The notes beneath the pieces were generated by a model, which was not told the origin of the DNA, did no database searches, and was given only the letters and a program-made list of their open reading frames with translations. Shown here one piece after another: positions 1 through 7,153 of a DNA stretch of 21,989 nt. Numbering within the stretch: the first letter of the stretch is position 1; each line of letters begins with the position of its first letter. The translations under genes and the position numbers were made by a program. This stretch comes from Saprospiraceae bacterium (lineage in GTDB: Bacteria; Bacteroidota; Bacteroidia; Chitinophagales; Saprospiraceae), in the NCBI GenBank assembly GCA_029262975.1, contig JAJCYJ010000581.1:1-21989 (forward strand). The letters are read 5' to 3'.

Positions 1-1220
1 ATGTTCATCACCGGGCCGTGGAGTACTGTTTACGCCATTGACGTGAGAAAAGGAGAAGTCATTTGGAGGTATGATCCGGAAGTACCTCGTCAAAAGGCGC
101 TTAATCTGTGCTGTGGTGTGGTCAATCGCGGTGTTGCGCTCTATAGGGGTGCCGTAATCTTCGGAACATTGGATGGGAGATTAATTAGTCATGATGTATC
201 GAACGGTTCAGCCCAATGGAGTGTACAAACCACAAGTGATGAAGATGGATATCATTACTCTATCACCACGGAGGTCACAATTGGCACCCTATGTCCTTCA
301 GCCAAAAAACCGGATATGTTTATATCCCAACTTTGCATAGATCCGGTACTCATTATTACGACTCAAAATCTTCGTTTGTTTCACCTGATGCACCGGGAAG
401 CGGTCAGGGATACAATACCAGTGGTCCTTCAAAGTTGTATTCGCCAGTGGAATATGATAAAGATCCGAGAGCTCCTTCTCATGGTACCTCTTCAGGAAGG
501 CTAGTCGCCTGGGACCCGATAGATCAAAAAGAAGTCTGGGGTGTCGACCAGTTGTTCCATTATTATGGTGGTCTGCTTTCAACGGCTGGTGATCTTGTCT
601 TCCAGGGTGATGCAGAAGGTATGTTTATTGCAAGAGATGCATTTTCAGGAGAAGAGTTGTGGCGATTTGACGTTCGATCCGGGGTCAATGCGCCGCCCGT
701 TACTTACTTTGTAGATAGTCAACAGTACGTAACGATTGCGGTCGGTTGGGGTGGTGCACAGGGCTAGGCAGCCAAGATGGTAGAACGTATTCATCCCGGT
801 ACAATTTATACGTTCAGGCTTGGGGGAAACACCCCACCTCCAGAAAAACTACCGGCCCTGGATAGACCAGTTACACAATTGACGACGGATGCCTCTCCAA
901 CTACAATCGGTCAAGGTTATAATTTGTTTAGAAATTACTGTAGCGGCTGCCATTGGGGTACGGGTAGAGGAAGTGGGTCCATTCCGGATCTGATCAGCTC
1001 ATCGGATCAGGTTTTTAAAGCATATGAGGATATTCTTTTGAATGGTTTGTTAGCTGCTCAAGGCATGCCTGATTTTGGAGCGGACTTGACCGGGACTGAC
1101 GTGGAAAATATCAAAGCTTACATTCTATTTACTGCCAATTCGCTTCAAGAAGATCCGGAAAATCACCGTACGAGATTAGCGGAATATCAAAGGTTGGCGG
1201 ATATGGCTGAATGGGAGTAA
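1..1220 (+). pseudogene. Broken PQQ-dependent quinohemoprotein alcohol dehydrogenase (5' end outside window)
   Basis: The intact family is a periplasmic PQQ beta-propeller that oxidises alcohols or sugars and passes electrons to a fused C-terminal cytochrome c. Frame 1 (nt 1 to about 267) encodes typical propeller sequence (GPWSTVYAIDVRKGEVIW; SNGSAQWSVQTTS). The match jumps at about 266-270 into frame 3, resuming at GGHNWHPMSF, which in intact relatives lies about 200 residues further on. This indicates a frame-shifting internal deletion of roughly 600 bp. Frame 3 continues through GRLVAWDP and GDAEGMFIARDAFSGEELW to a TAG at 765-767, just after VGWGGAQG. The same frame then carries on as IHPGTIYTFRLGG and a cytochrome c domain with haem motif CSGCH at 939-953, ending at TAA 1218-1220. 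Two independent lesions make it a pseudogene. An assembly error is the main alternative. The N-terminus lies upstream of the window. Confidence 0.88.
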
Positions 1221-1592
1221 GGAAAGTATTTATCAGGATCAAGCTATTCTTCCATATAAAATATCGCTATTCTTCTGATTGAAAGATTTTCATATGAAAA
1301 TGGACCACTTAACACGTGTTTATTATGAAGATAGCCTATATTGCAATTTTTTAATTGGTGATGATCGATTTTTCGATCCATGTTGAATTATCTTTCAACC
1401 TATTGGCTTCTTCGGACTTATAATCTTTGAAATAACGATTGATTGAACTATACCGATGAGGAAACGGGTGTGTTGGCGGAAATAACTTAGATATAACGAA
1501 CGATGATATTGGTAATTTATGGCAGTTTATAACCGCTATTCTATCTGCCAATTGGTATCAGACTATATTTATAACATAAATCACTCCAAGGA
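1221..1592. other. Non-coding gap between dehydrogenase relic and sigma factor gene
   Basis: No credible gene is seen on either strand in these 372 nt; the 66-codon minus-strand ORF here has no recognisable motifs. The gap contains a perfect 16-nt palindrome (1286-1301) and two small hairpins in a row: GATCGA-TTTT-TCGATC at 1363-1378 and GTTGAA/TTCAAC at 1382-1399. It should hold the promoter for the sigma factor gene. A loose match to the Bacteroidota -7 element (AATCTTTG, 1422-1429) is present, but it is too degenerate to call. Confidence 0.6.
1286..1301. promoter_or_regulatory. Perfect 16-nt palindrome ATTTTCATATGAAAAT
   Basis: The sequence equals its own reverse complement over all 16 bases. 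It lies 66 nt after the stop of the dehydrogenase relic and about 290 nt before the sigma factor gene. It could be the operator of a dimeric regulator. It is a poor terminator candidate because it is AT-rich and has no loop. Chance occurrence is possible in AT-rich DNA. Confidence 0.3.
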
Positions 1593-2156
1593 ATGGAGCC
1601 GAGATCGGACATAGCGTTTTTTGCCGCAGCCAAAGAGGGCGATAAGAATGCCCTATCTAGTCTTTACGTTAATTATTATGATGTATTGAAGCATTATAGC
1701 ATTCGCATTGTCCGAGACGAATATATCGCAGAGGAAAGTATACAAGAATTGTTTCTATATATATATGAAGCAAGAGAAAGACTTGGCAATCCTAAAAATG
1801 TAAAGGCCTATCTATTTAGCGCTCTTAGAAGGAGAATTCTCGAGAAAATAAAATTAGAAAGGAAAATTCAAGATGTACTGAGTGAAATCTCCTATCGGAC
1901 AAATATTCAATTTTCTGCTGACGAAATAGTGTTTCTTGAAGAAACACAGAGAAATAAAAGGCAAGCACTACTTCTATCCTTGAATCATTTACCATGGCGT
2001 CAAAGGGAAGCCATCTATCTTAGATATTACAACGGTCTTAAAACAAAAGAAATAGCTGAAATTATGGGGGTGGTCAATCAGACCGTATTGAATACTCTAT
2101 ACCAGGCTTTAAAAAAGATGCGTAGTAGTATGGACCTAAGGGAATTAGTGAAATGA
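1593..2156 (+). CDS. ECF-family RNA polymerase sigma factor (FecI-like)
   Basis: This 187-residue cytoplasmic sigma-70 family protein is of normal size for the extracytoplasmic-function class. Region 2 covers roughly residues 10-80 (NYYDVLKHYSIRIVRDEYIAEESIQELFLYIYE, where the acidic helix contacts core polymerase). Region 4 covers roughly residues 125-180, with the helix-turn-helix LPWRQREAIYLRYYNGLKTKEIAEIMG. ATG 1593 is the first start after the in-frame TAA at 1572. An AAGGA abuts the ATG too closely to be a normal ribosome site. The next genes are a FecR-type anti-sigma factor and a SusC transporter with an STN domain, which is the standard arrangement for substrate-triggered transcription of a SusCD locus. 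The role of driving this cluster is inferred from position. Confidence 0.93.
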   Translation: MEPRSDIAFFAAAKEGDKNALSSLYVNYYDVLKHYSIRIVRDEYIAEESIQELFLYIYEARERLGNPKNVKAYLFSALRRRILEKIKLERKIQDVLSEISYRTNIQFSADEIVFLEETQRNKRQALLLSLNHLPWRQREAIYLRYYNGLKTKEIAEIMGVVNQTVLNTLYQALKKMRSSMDLRELVK

Positions 2157-2209
2157 GACATTGAATAGTCACCTGTATTTTCTCAAATATTCCTTTAATT
2201 TAAATTTAG

Positions 2210-2257
2210 AATAGTATAAAAAATACTTCATCTCTTCTATACAACTGAAGAAGAGAT
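2210..2257. repeat. Direct repeat copy 1 with 9-bp hairpin
   Basis: AATAGTATAAAA at 2210-2221 recurs exactly at 2409-2420. Downstream, ATCTCTTCT (2230-2238) pairs perfectly with AGAAGAGAT (2249-2257) around a 10-nt loop. The similarity between copies extends past the 12-nt core into CATC(A)TCTTCT. It could be a promoter-plus-leader hairpin or an attenuator below the sigma factor gene. Confidence 0.5.
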
Positions 2258-2408
2258 TAAGATAGATAGTTTTTTCATTCGATATGGGCGTCACGCAGTA
2301 GCGGGGCGCTCTATTTATGTAGTCCAGGATAAAATACTTTTAGTTCTTAGCAATAAATTTTGATTTCCCGATTAGGCGGAAAAGAAATTTATTTTTTACA
2401 GCGAAATC

Positions 2409-2451
2409 AATAGTATAAAACTACCACATCATCTTCTCCATTATTGAGAGG
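2409..2451. repeat. Direct repeat copy 2 with 6-bp hairpin
   Basis: This is the second AATAGTATAAAA (2409-2420). It is followed by CTTCTC (2433-2438) that can pair with GAGAGG (2446-2451), with one G-T wobble, around a 7-nt loop. The hairpin ends 50 nt before the proposed TTG start of the anti-sigma gene, so it would sit in that gene's leader. Confidence 0.45.
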
Positions 2452-2501
2452 ACGCAAGATTACTGATCCTCAATTAATTTCTTAATAAAACGCATGCAAA
2501 T

Positions 2502-3542
2502 TTGGAAGATATTGATGAGGCATTACTGGAGCAATGGTTAAATGATCAGAGCTTCGTGAATTGGGCCAAACAACTTGATGACGGCGATATCGTAAAATGG
2601 GAGGAGTACCTTCTTATTCATCCCGAGCATAGGTCAGTAGCAAAGGCAGGAAGAGTGATTGTCTTGGGCATTCCCTTTCAGAGGATACAAAGTGATGAAA
2701 CGCAAAGAAAAAAGTCACTCGCCCGGTTATTGGAAAAGCTAGAATCAAATAGTCAATCAGTTGTTAAGAAGGACAAAAAACCAAGATATAAAACCGGGAT
2801 CTTTAAGATTTCAAAGTCCTGGCTGGTGGCGGCTTCAATAGCCATATTTATACTCTTTTTTAGTATGTCCTATTTTCAATTTATTTACTCTTCTGATGTG
2901 ATCTTGGTTAGCGAATATGGAGAGAAAACAGAAATTCTTCTACCTGATGGATCAAGTGTCGTGCTCAATTCCAATTCCAGTTTAACCTACAATACCAAAA
3001 CCCCCAGAATCTTAAGTTTAGAAGGTGAGGCATTTTTTGTAGTAGAAAAAAAGCCGGAGACAGGTGAAAAATTCCTGGTCATCACTCAGGACTTAACAGT
3101 GGAAGTACTCGGAACATCCTTTAACGTCAATGCCCGGAATGATCAAACCAAAGTATTCCTGGAAGAAGGACGAGTAGAGCTTAATATAAAGAATAGCGAA
3201 AATGAAATAATAAAAATGAATCCTGGTGATCTGATCACTTATTCAGAAAAGGACAATAAGATTAAAGAGAATCGGAAAAATGTTTCTGTTTTGGAGAACG
3301 CCTCATGGAAGGACGGAGCCTTAATATTTAACAAAACGAAATTGAAATATGCACTGTATGACATTGAAGATATTTATGGGATTCAATTTGTTATAGAGTC
3401 CGATGAGTTAAAAAGTGAAGAAATAACCGGAGGTGTTCCTATTGGAAATTTGAAAGTAACAATGGAAACCTTGAAGGAAGTATACGGTATTCAATTTAAA
3501 AGAGAAGGGCAAAGATATTTTTTGAGTAGACGGGTGGAGTAA
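2502..3542 (+). CDS. FecR-family anti-sigma factor, inner-membrane
   Basis: This 346-residue protein relays the signal from the outer-membrane transporter to the ECF sigma factor. The N-terminal roughly 100 residues are cytoplasmic and would bind sigma. One membrane segment lies at about residues 106-130 (SWLVAASIAIFILFFSMSYF). The periplasmic FecR domain spans about 135-230, with the family pattern EYGEKTEILLPDGSSVVLNS, LEGEAFFVVEK and VLGTSFNVNA. A C-terminal DUF4974/STN-like domain covers about 270-346. The start is unusual: the reading frame opens after TAA 2475-2477 and contains no ATG before the membrane segment, so TTG 2502 is the best start. The nearby ATG 2494 is out of frame. A +/-1 error near 2500 would join ATG 2494 to the gene, so the exact N-terminus is uncertain. 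Confidence 0.9.
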   Translation: MEDIDEALLEQWLNDQSFVNWAKQLDDGDIVKWEEYLLIHPEHRSVAKAGRVIVLGIPFQRIQSDETQRKKSLARLLEKLESNSQSVVKKDKKPRYKTGIFKISKSWLVAASIAIFILFFSMSYFQFIYSSDVILVSEYGEKTEILLPDGSSVVLNSNSSLTYNTKTPRILSLEGEAFFVVEKKPETGEKFLVITQDLTVEVLGTSFNVNARNDQTKVFLEEGRVELNIKNSENEIIKMNPGDLITYSEKDNKIKENRKNVSVLENASWKDGALIFNKTKLKYALYDIEDIYGIQFVIESDELKSEEITGGVPIGNLKVTMETLKEVYGIQFKREGQRYFLSRRVE

Positions 3543-3578
3543 AGATTCAACCCGTAAATAGACCTGTTATAAAAAGTA

Positions 3579-3607
3579 TTGGAGCAGATCCTCACAATCC
3601 GCTCCAA
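3579..3607 (+). promoter_or_regulatory. Leader hairpin upstream of susC-like gene
   Basis: TTGGAGC (3579-3585) pairs perfectly with GCTCCAA (3601-3607). After one A/C mismatch, GAT (3587-3589) pairs with ATC (3597-3599). It lies 29 nt before the ATG at 3637 and just after TATAAAAA (3568-3575), echoing the TATAAAA-then-hairpin layout in the sigma/anti-sigma gap. No T-run follows, so it is more likely a leader or RNA-stability element than a terminator. Confidence 0.45.
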
Positions 3608-3636
3608 CATTATTAAAAAATTCGAAAAACAAATTT

Positions 3637-6600
3637 ATGAAACGAGAAGTACAATTCAAGCATTTCTTCATGATTTGCATACTTTCGTTATTGGCATATT
3701 CCCCGATGCTAGGGAATTTCAACGAGACATCATCCAATCCGCTAAGCGAGATTTTGGAGCAGATCAGTGAACAATATCGCGTGATCATCACCTACAATTC
3801 CAAGTTGTTGTCCACAATTAAAGTCGATTTCGAATTTATAGAAGGAGAACAACTGGAATCTGCAGTTAACCGAGCGCTATCACATACGAATCTGAAGTAC
3901 AAGCAGTTGACTGACAAGTACTACGTAGTGTTTCATGAGACAGAAACTTCAAAAAATACCATAAAACAGATAAAACAGAAATTTAGAGAGATTGAGAAGC
4001 TGGAAAAAAGTGAGAATCTGAATATCCAGCAAATAAATTTGGAAAGAAAATCTCACCTTTTCAAGGTAATGAATGAGGTTCAGGAATTAGTAATAGAGAA
4101 ATCTCTCTCCGGTACTGTAACCGATGAATCAGGTGAACCCCTCATAGGTGCCACCGTCTTAGCCAAAGGTACAATCCAGGGTACTATAACCGATATAGAA
4201 GGTAAGTATCAGCTCACCGTTGCAGATGACGTGACCACCCTGGTCTTTTCGTATGTCGGATATGCTTCACAAGAAGTAGAAATTGAAGGCCGGACTACGA
4301 TTGATGTTATAATTCTTGAAAGTACCTCAACCTTGGATGAGGTAGTGGTAGTAGGGTATGCTTCCCAAAGAAAAATCAATTTGACAGGATCGGTCTCAAC
4401 AATAAGTGCCAAAGAAATTGTCAGCGTGCCTTCCGCTAATATCTCGCAATCTCTGGCGGGTAAGGCACCGGGATTGCTTTCCCTTCAGTCCCAGGGTGCT
4501 CCTGGAGACGATCTGACACAATTAAGTATTCGGGGATTTGATGCTCCGCTGGTATTGGTAGATGGCATTCAAATGGATTGGGACAGAATAGATCCTAACG
4601 AAGTACAATCGATCAGCATTCTGAAAGATGCTTCTGCAGCCATTTATGGTGCCCGGGCCGGAAACGGTGTGATATTGATCACTACGAAACGGGGTACATC
4701 TGGCAAACCAACCATTGAATATACGGGTAATATAAGCTACGCAGAACCCACATTTCTTCCCGAATTTGTGGACTCTTGGCAATTCGCCGAATTACTGCGC
4801 GAAGGAGAGTTCAACCAAGATTTGCCATTTACCTATTCTGAGAATGATATCGAAACTTTCAGAAACGGTGGAGATCCCGATTTCCCAAATACGGATTGGC
4901 ACGAGGCGATGTTCAGGCATTGGGCACCCATGCAAACCCATAATCTTGGTGTACGTGGCGGAACAGATCAAGTAAAATACTACGTCTCCGGGGGATATCT
5001 TGACCAGGCCAGTATTTATAAGTCCGGAGATTTGAATTTTAACAGGTATAATATCCGGTCCAACATTGATGCACAGATATCCGACAATCTTAACCTATCG
5101 CTCGATGTATCCTATCGTACCGAACTGCGGGATCAGCCACAGACTGCGCTGAGTGATAATTGGAGTGACCTGCAATTGGCCCGACCTGAACGTCAAGCTA
5201 CAATACCCGACCCCGATTTGGGCGCTGCTTATGCGGGATTTAATGTCAGAAGTCCGGTTGCTCAAACCTTTCAAAGTTATACGGGCTTTATTGATGACAG
5301 ACGGGAATATATCACCGGAAGACTCGGTCTGACCTACAAGCTTCCCGGAATAGAAGGTTTGGAAGCAGGCGCATTCATGAACTATTTGCTCAACAATACA
5401 TACAAGAAAACTCAGGACAGACCTTTCGCAGTTCTTGATTACGATTTTGCAAGTGACAGCTATTCTTCATTTGGTGTAAACGGTCAAAACAGTCTGAATG
5501 AGGAAACGAGTAAATTCACGCAGTTCTATCCTATGGTGACTATTAATTATAGTAGAACTTTCGGGGATCACTCTGTAACCGGACTTCTTTTAGCTGAATG
5601 GATTGATGGAGAAGAAATCTTCTTCACTGCTGGCAAAATAGATCTGCTCTCACTAGAGCTTCCTTTCCTTTTTGCTGGTTCTCCGGAAAATATCAGTGCT
5701 ACTGGATTTACAGTAGAGGAAGGGCGAACAAGCTATGCCGGTCGATTGAATTATGGTTATAAAGGAAAATACCTGTTGGAAGGAACGTTCCGATTTGATG
5801 CCAGCCATAAATTCCCTAAGGGTTCACGCTGGGGCTTTTTCCCAAGCGTTTCTGCGGGATGGAGACTGTCGGAAGAACCATTTTTGGCGGACGCTGATTG
5901 GCTTGACAACCTTAAGTTAAGGGTCTCATTCAGCCAGGCTGGAGAAGATAATGTGGCGGCTTTCAGGTTCCTTCAAGGATTTAATATCCGAAGTGCTATT
6001 GGTCCAACGCTTATTAATGAACGCTATATTTTTGGTAGTACTGCATACCGGCTGCTTGCATCCACCGGATTGGCCAACCCGGATATAACCTGGTTGGATA
6101 TGACCACATATAATATCGGATTGGACGGAGAATTCCTCAATGGTCTATTCGGCTTTGAATTCGATGCTTTTTATCGAAAGGTTGATAATATTTTCGGAAA
6201 ACCGCTTGAGACATTCCCTTCTACATTTGGAGCCGAACTTCCGGAACTCAATTTGAACTCAACTGAAGACAAAGGCATTGAATTGAAATTGACCCACTAT
6301 AACAGGATCAACCAAGATTTCAACTACTCTGTAGGGGCTATGATTAGTTTGACTCGTGAAAAATATACGGATTTTTCCGAACCTCCGTATGATGATGCTG
6401 ACGAAAGACGGATTTTCCAACTGACCGGGAATCGTACTAATAGATTGATTGGTTATAAAACGGATGGAATATTTATGAGCCAGGCTGAAATTGAAAGCCA
6501 TAATGTCGATCAGGACCAGGCGAACAACGCTACAATTAGACCAGGCGACATCAAATATATTGACCTGAATGGTGATGGCGTCATCAACTTTCGGGACCAG

Positions 6601-7137
6601 GATGAGATTGGTTACGGTAGTTTCCCGGATGCTGTTTTTGCTTTGAACTTTGGTATTAGTTACAAAGGATTAAGCCTTTCGGCCTTGTTTCAGGGAGCCT
6701 CACAATTTAACCATGTGAATCAGATACATCCAATGGTCAACTTTGGAAAGCCTTGGCAATTCCATTACAACCATCGTTGGCAACCTGATCCTAATAATAG
6801 GGATGAAAACATTAATCCGGAGGCCCGACTTCCTGCAATTCTTGGTGATGGAGTTGGACGATCACCGCATAATGAAAAAGTATCTGATTTTTGGGTAGCC
6901 GACGGAACCTACATGAGGCTAAAAAACCTCAACCTCAGCTACTCGCTACCAACGAACTTGACCGAAAAAACGGGTTTCCAGGATATACGAATTAGCTTCT
7001 CTGCAAGTAATTTATTGACCTTCAGCAATATGGGTATTTTTAAAAATTCCATAGACCCTGAAGCTATAGGTGGTGGCGCATCCAGGTTTTATCCACCGGT
7101 CAAGACTTTTGGTTTTGGGTTAAATCTAATTCTGTAA
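3637..7137 (+). CDS. susC: SusC/RagA-type TonB-dependent outer-membrane transporter with STN signalling domain
   Basis: This 1166-residue outer-membrane transporter imports glycan fragments with its SusD partner using TonB energy. A signal peptide covers about residues 1-25. An STN domain lies at about 35-100 (LSEILEQISEQYRVIITYNSKLL...); this periplasmic module contacts FecR-type anti-sigma proteins. A charged linker follows, then a carboxypeptidase-regulatory-like domain at about 157-230 (SGTVTDESGEPLIGATV, TDIEGKYQL), the TonB box/plug start LDEVVVVGYASQ at about 233, and the plug motifs LSIRGFDAPLVLVDGI and ILKDASAAIYGARAGNGVILITTKRG. A beta-barrel runs to the C-terminus. STN plus linker explains the large size. 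It starts 94 nt after the anti-sigma gene and 16 nt before the SusD gene. The symbol is a family name, not an orthologue claim. The substrate is not readable from the sequence; neighbouring sulfatases suggest a sulfated glycan. Confidence 0.96.
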   Translation: MKREVQFKHFFMICILSLLAYSPMLGNFNETSSNPLSEILEQISEQYRVIITYNSKLLSTIKVDFEFIEGEQLESAVNRALSHTNLKYKQLTDKYYVVFHETETSKNTIKQIKQKFREIEKLEKSENLNIQQINLERKSHLFKVMNEVQELVIEKSLSGTVTDESGEPLIGATVLAKGTIQGTITDIEGKYQLTVADDVTTLVFSYVGYASQEVEIEGRTTIDVIILESTSTLDEVVVVGYASQRKINLTGSVSTISAKEIVSVPSANISQSLAGKAPGLLSLQSQGAPGDDLTQLSIRGFDAPLVLVDGIQMDWDRIDPNEVQSISILKDASAAIYGARAGNGVILITTKRGTSGKPTIEYTGNISYAEPTFLPEFVDSWQFAELLREGEFNQDLPFTYSENDIETFRNGGDPDFPNTDWHEAMFRHWAPMQTHNLGVRGGTDQVKYYVSGGYLDQASIYKSGDLNFNRYNIRSNIDAQISDNLNLSLDVSYRTELRDQPQTALSDNWSDLQLARPERQATIPDPDLGAAYAGFNVRSPVAQTFQSYTGFIDDRREYITGRLGLTYKLPGIEGLEAGAFMNYLLNNTYKKTQDRPFAVLDYDFASDSYSSFGVNGQNSLNEETSKFTQFYPMVTINYSRTFGDHSVTGLLLAEWIDGEEIFFTAGKIDLLSLELPFLFAGSPENISATGFTVEEGRTSYAGRLNYGYKGKYLLEGTFRFDASHKFPKGSRWGFFPSVSAGWRLSEEPFLADADWLDNLKLRVSFSQAGEDNVAAFRFLQGFNIRSAIGPTLINERYIFGSTAYRLLASTGLANPDITWLDMTTYNIGLDGEFLNGLFGFEFDAFYRKVDNIFGKPLETFPSTFGAELPELNLNSTEDKGIELKLTHYNRINQDFNYSVGAMISLTREKYTDFSEPPYDDADERRIFQLTGNRTNRLIGYKTDGIFMSQAEIESHNVDQDQANNATIRPGDIKYIDLNGDGVINFRDQDEIGYGSFPDAVFALNFGISYKGLSLSALFQGASQFNHVNQIHPMVNFGKPWQFHYNHRWQPDPNNRDENINPEARLPAILGDGVGRSPHNEKVSDFWVADGTYMRLKNLNLSYSLPTNLTEKTGFQDIRISFSASNLLTFSNMGIFKNSIDPEAIGGGASRFYPPVKTFGFGLNLIL

Positions 7138-7153
7138 AGCACCAATTCTTAAA

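Larger units (their letters stand above)
2157..2501. other. Unusually long sigma/anti-sigma intergenic region with repeated hairpin modules
   Basis: The 345 nt between the sigma factor and fecR-like genes contain no recognisable ORF. FecI/FecR pairs are usually much closer. The gap holds two copies of AATAGTATAAAA (2210-2221 and 2409-2420), each followed 8-12 nt later by a hairpin with a CU-rich left arm and a GA-rich right arm (2230-2257 and 2433-2451). A run of six T occurs about 13 nt after the first hairpin. A small GC-rich inverted repeat, AGCG-GGG-CGCT, lies near 2299-2309. Independent control of the anti-sigma gene is plausible but unproven. Confidence 0.55.

Noticed and set aside
291..767. 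Separate 158-residue gene in frame 3
   Set aside because: The translation is the middle of the PQQ dehydrogenase, and homology extends upstream of its ATG to nt 270. It is part of the pseudogene.
777..1220. Independent cytochrome c gene of 147 residues
   Set aside because: It begins mid-propeller (IHPGTIYTFRLGG) with the same frame continuous upstream across the TAG, so it is the C-terminal end of the same broken gene.
1421..1429. Bacteroidota -7 promoter element (TAnnTTTG) before the sigma factor gene
   Set aside because: TAATCTTTG has one extra base, and no TTG element sits at the right spacing.
1351..1551. 66-codon minus-strand ORF in the gap before the sigma factor gene
   Set aside because: There are no motifs, no leader and no homology I recognise, and the length is expected by chance in AT-rich DNA.
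2230..2275. Intrinsic terminator after the sigma factor gene
   Set aside because: The 9-bp hairpin is AT-rich and the T-run begins about 13 nt after it, so it does not fit a standard terminator.
3579..3770. 63-codon + strand ORF overlapping the start of the susC-like gene
   Set aside because: It is a shadow frame of the SusC signal/STN region, with no domain of its own.
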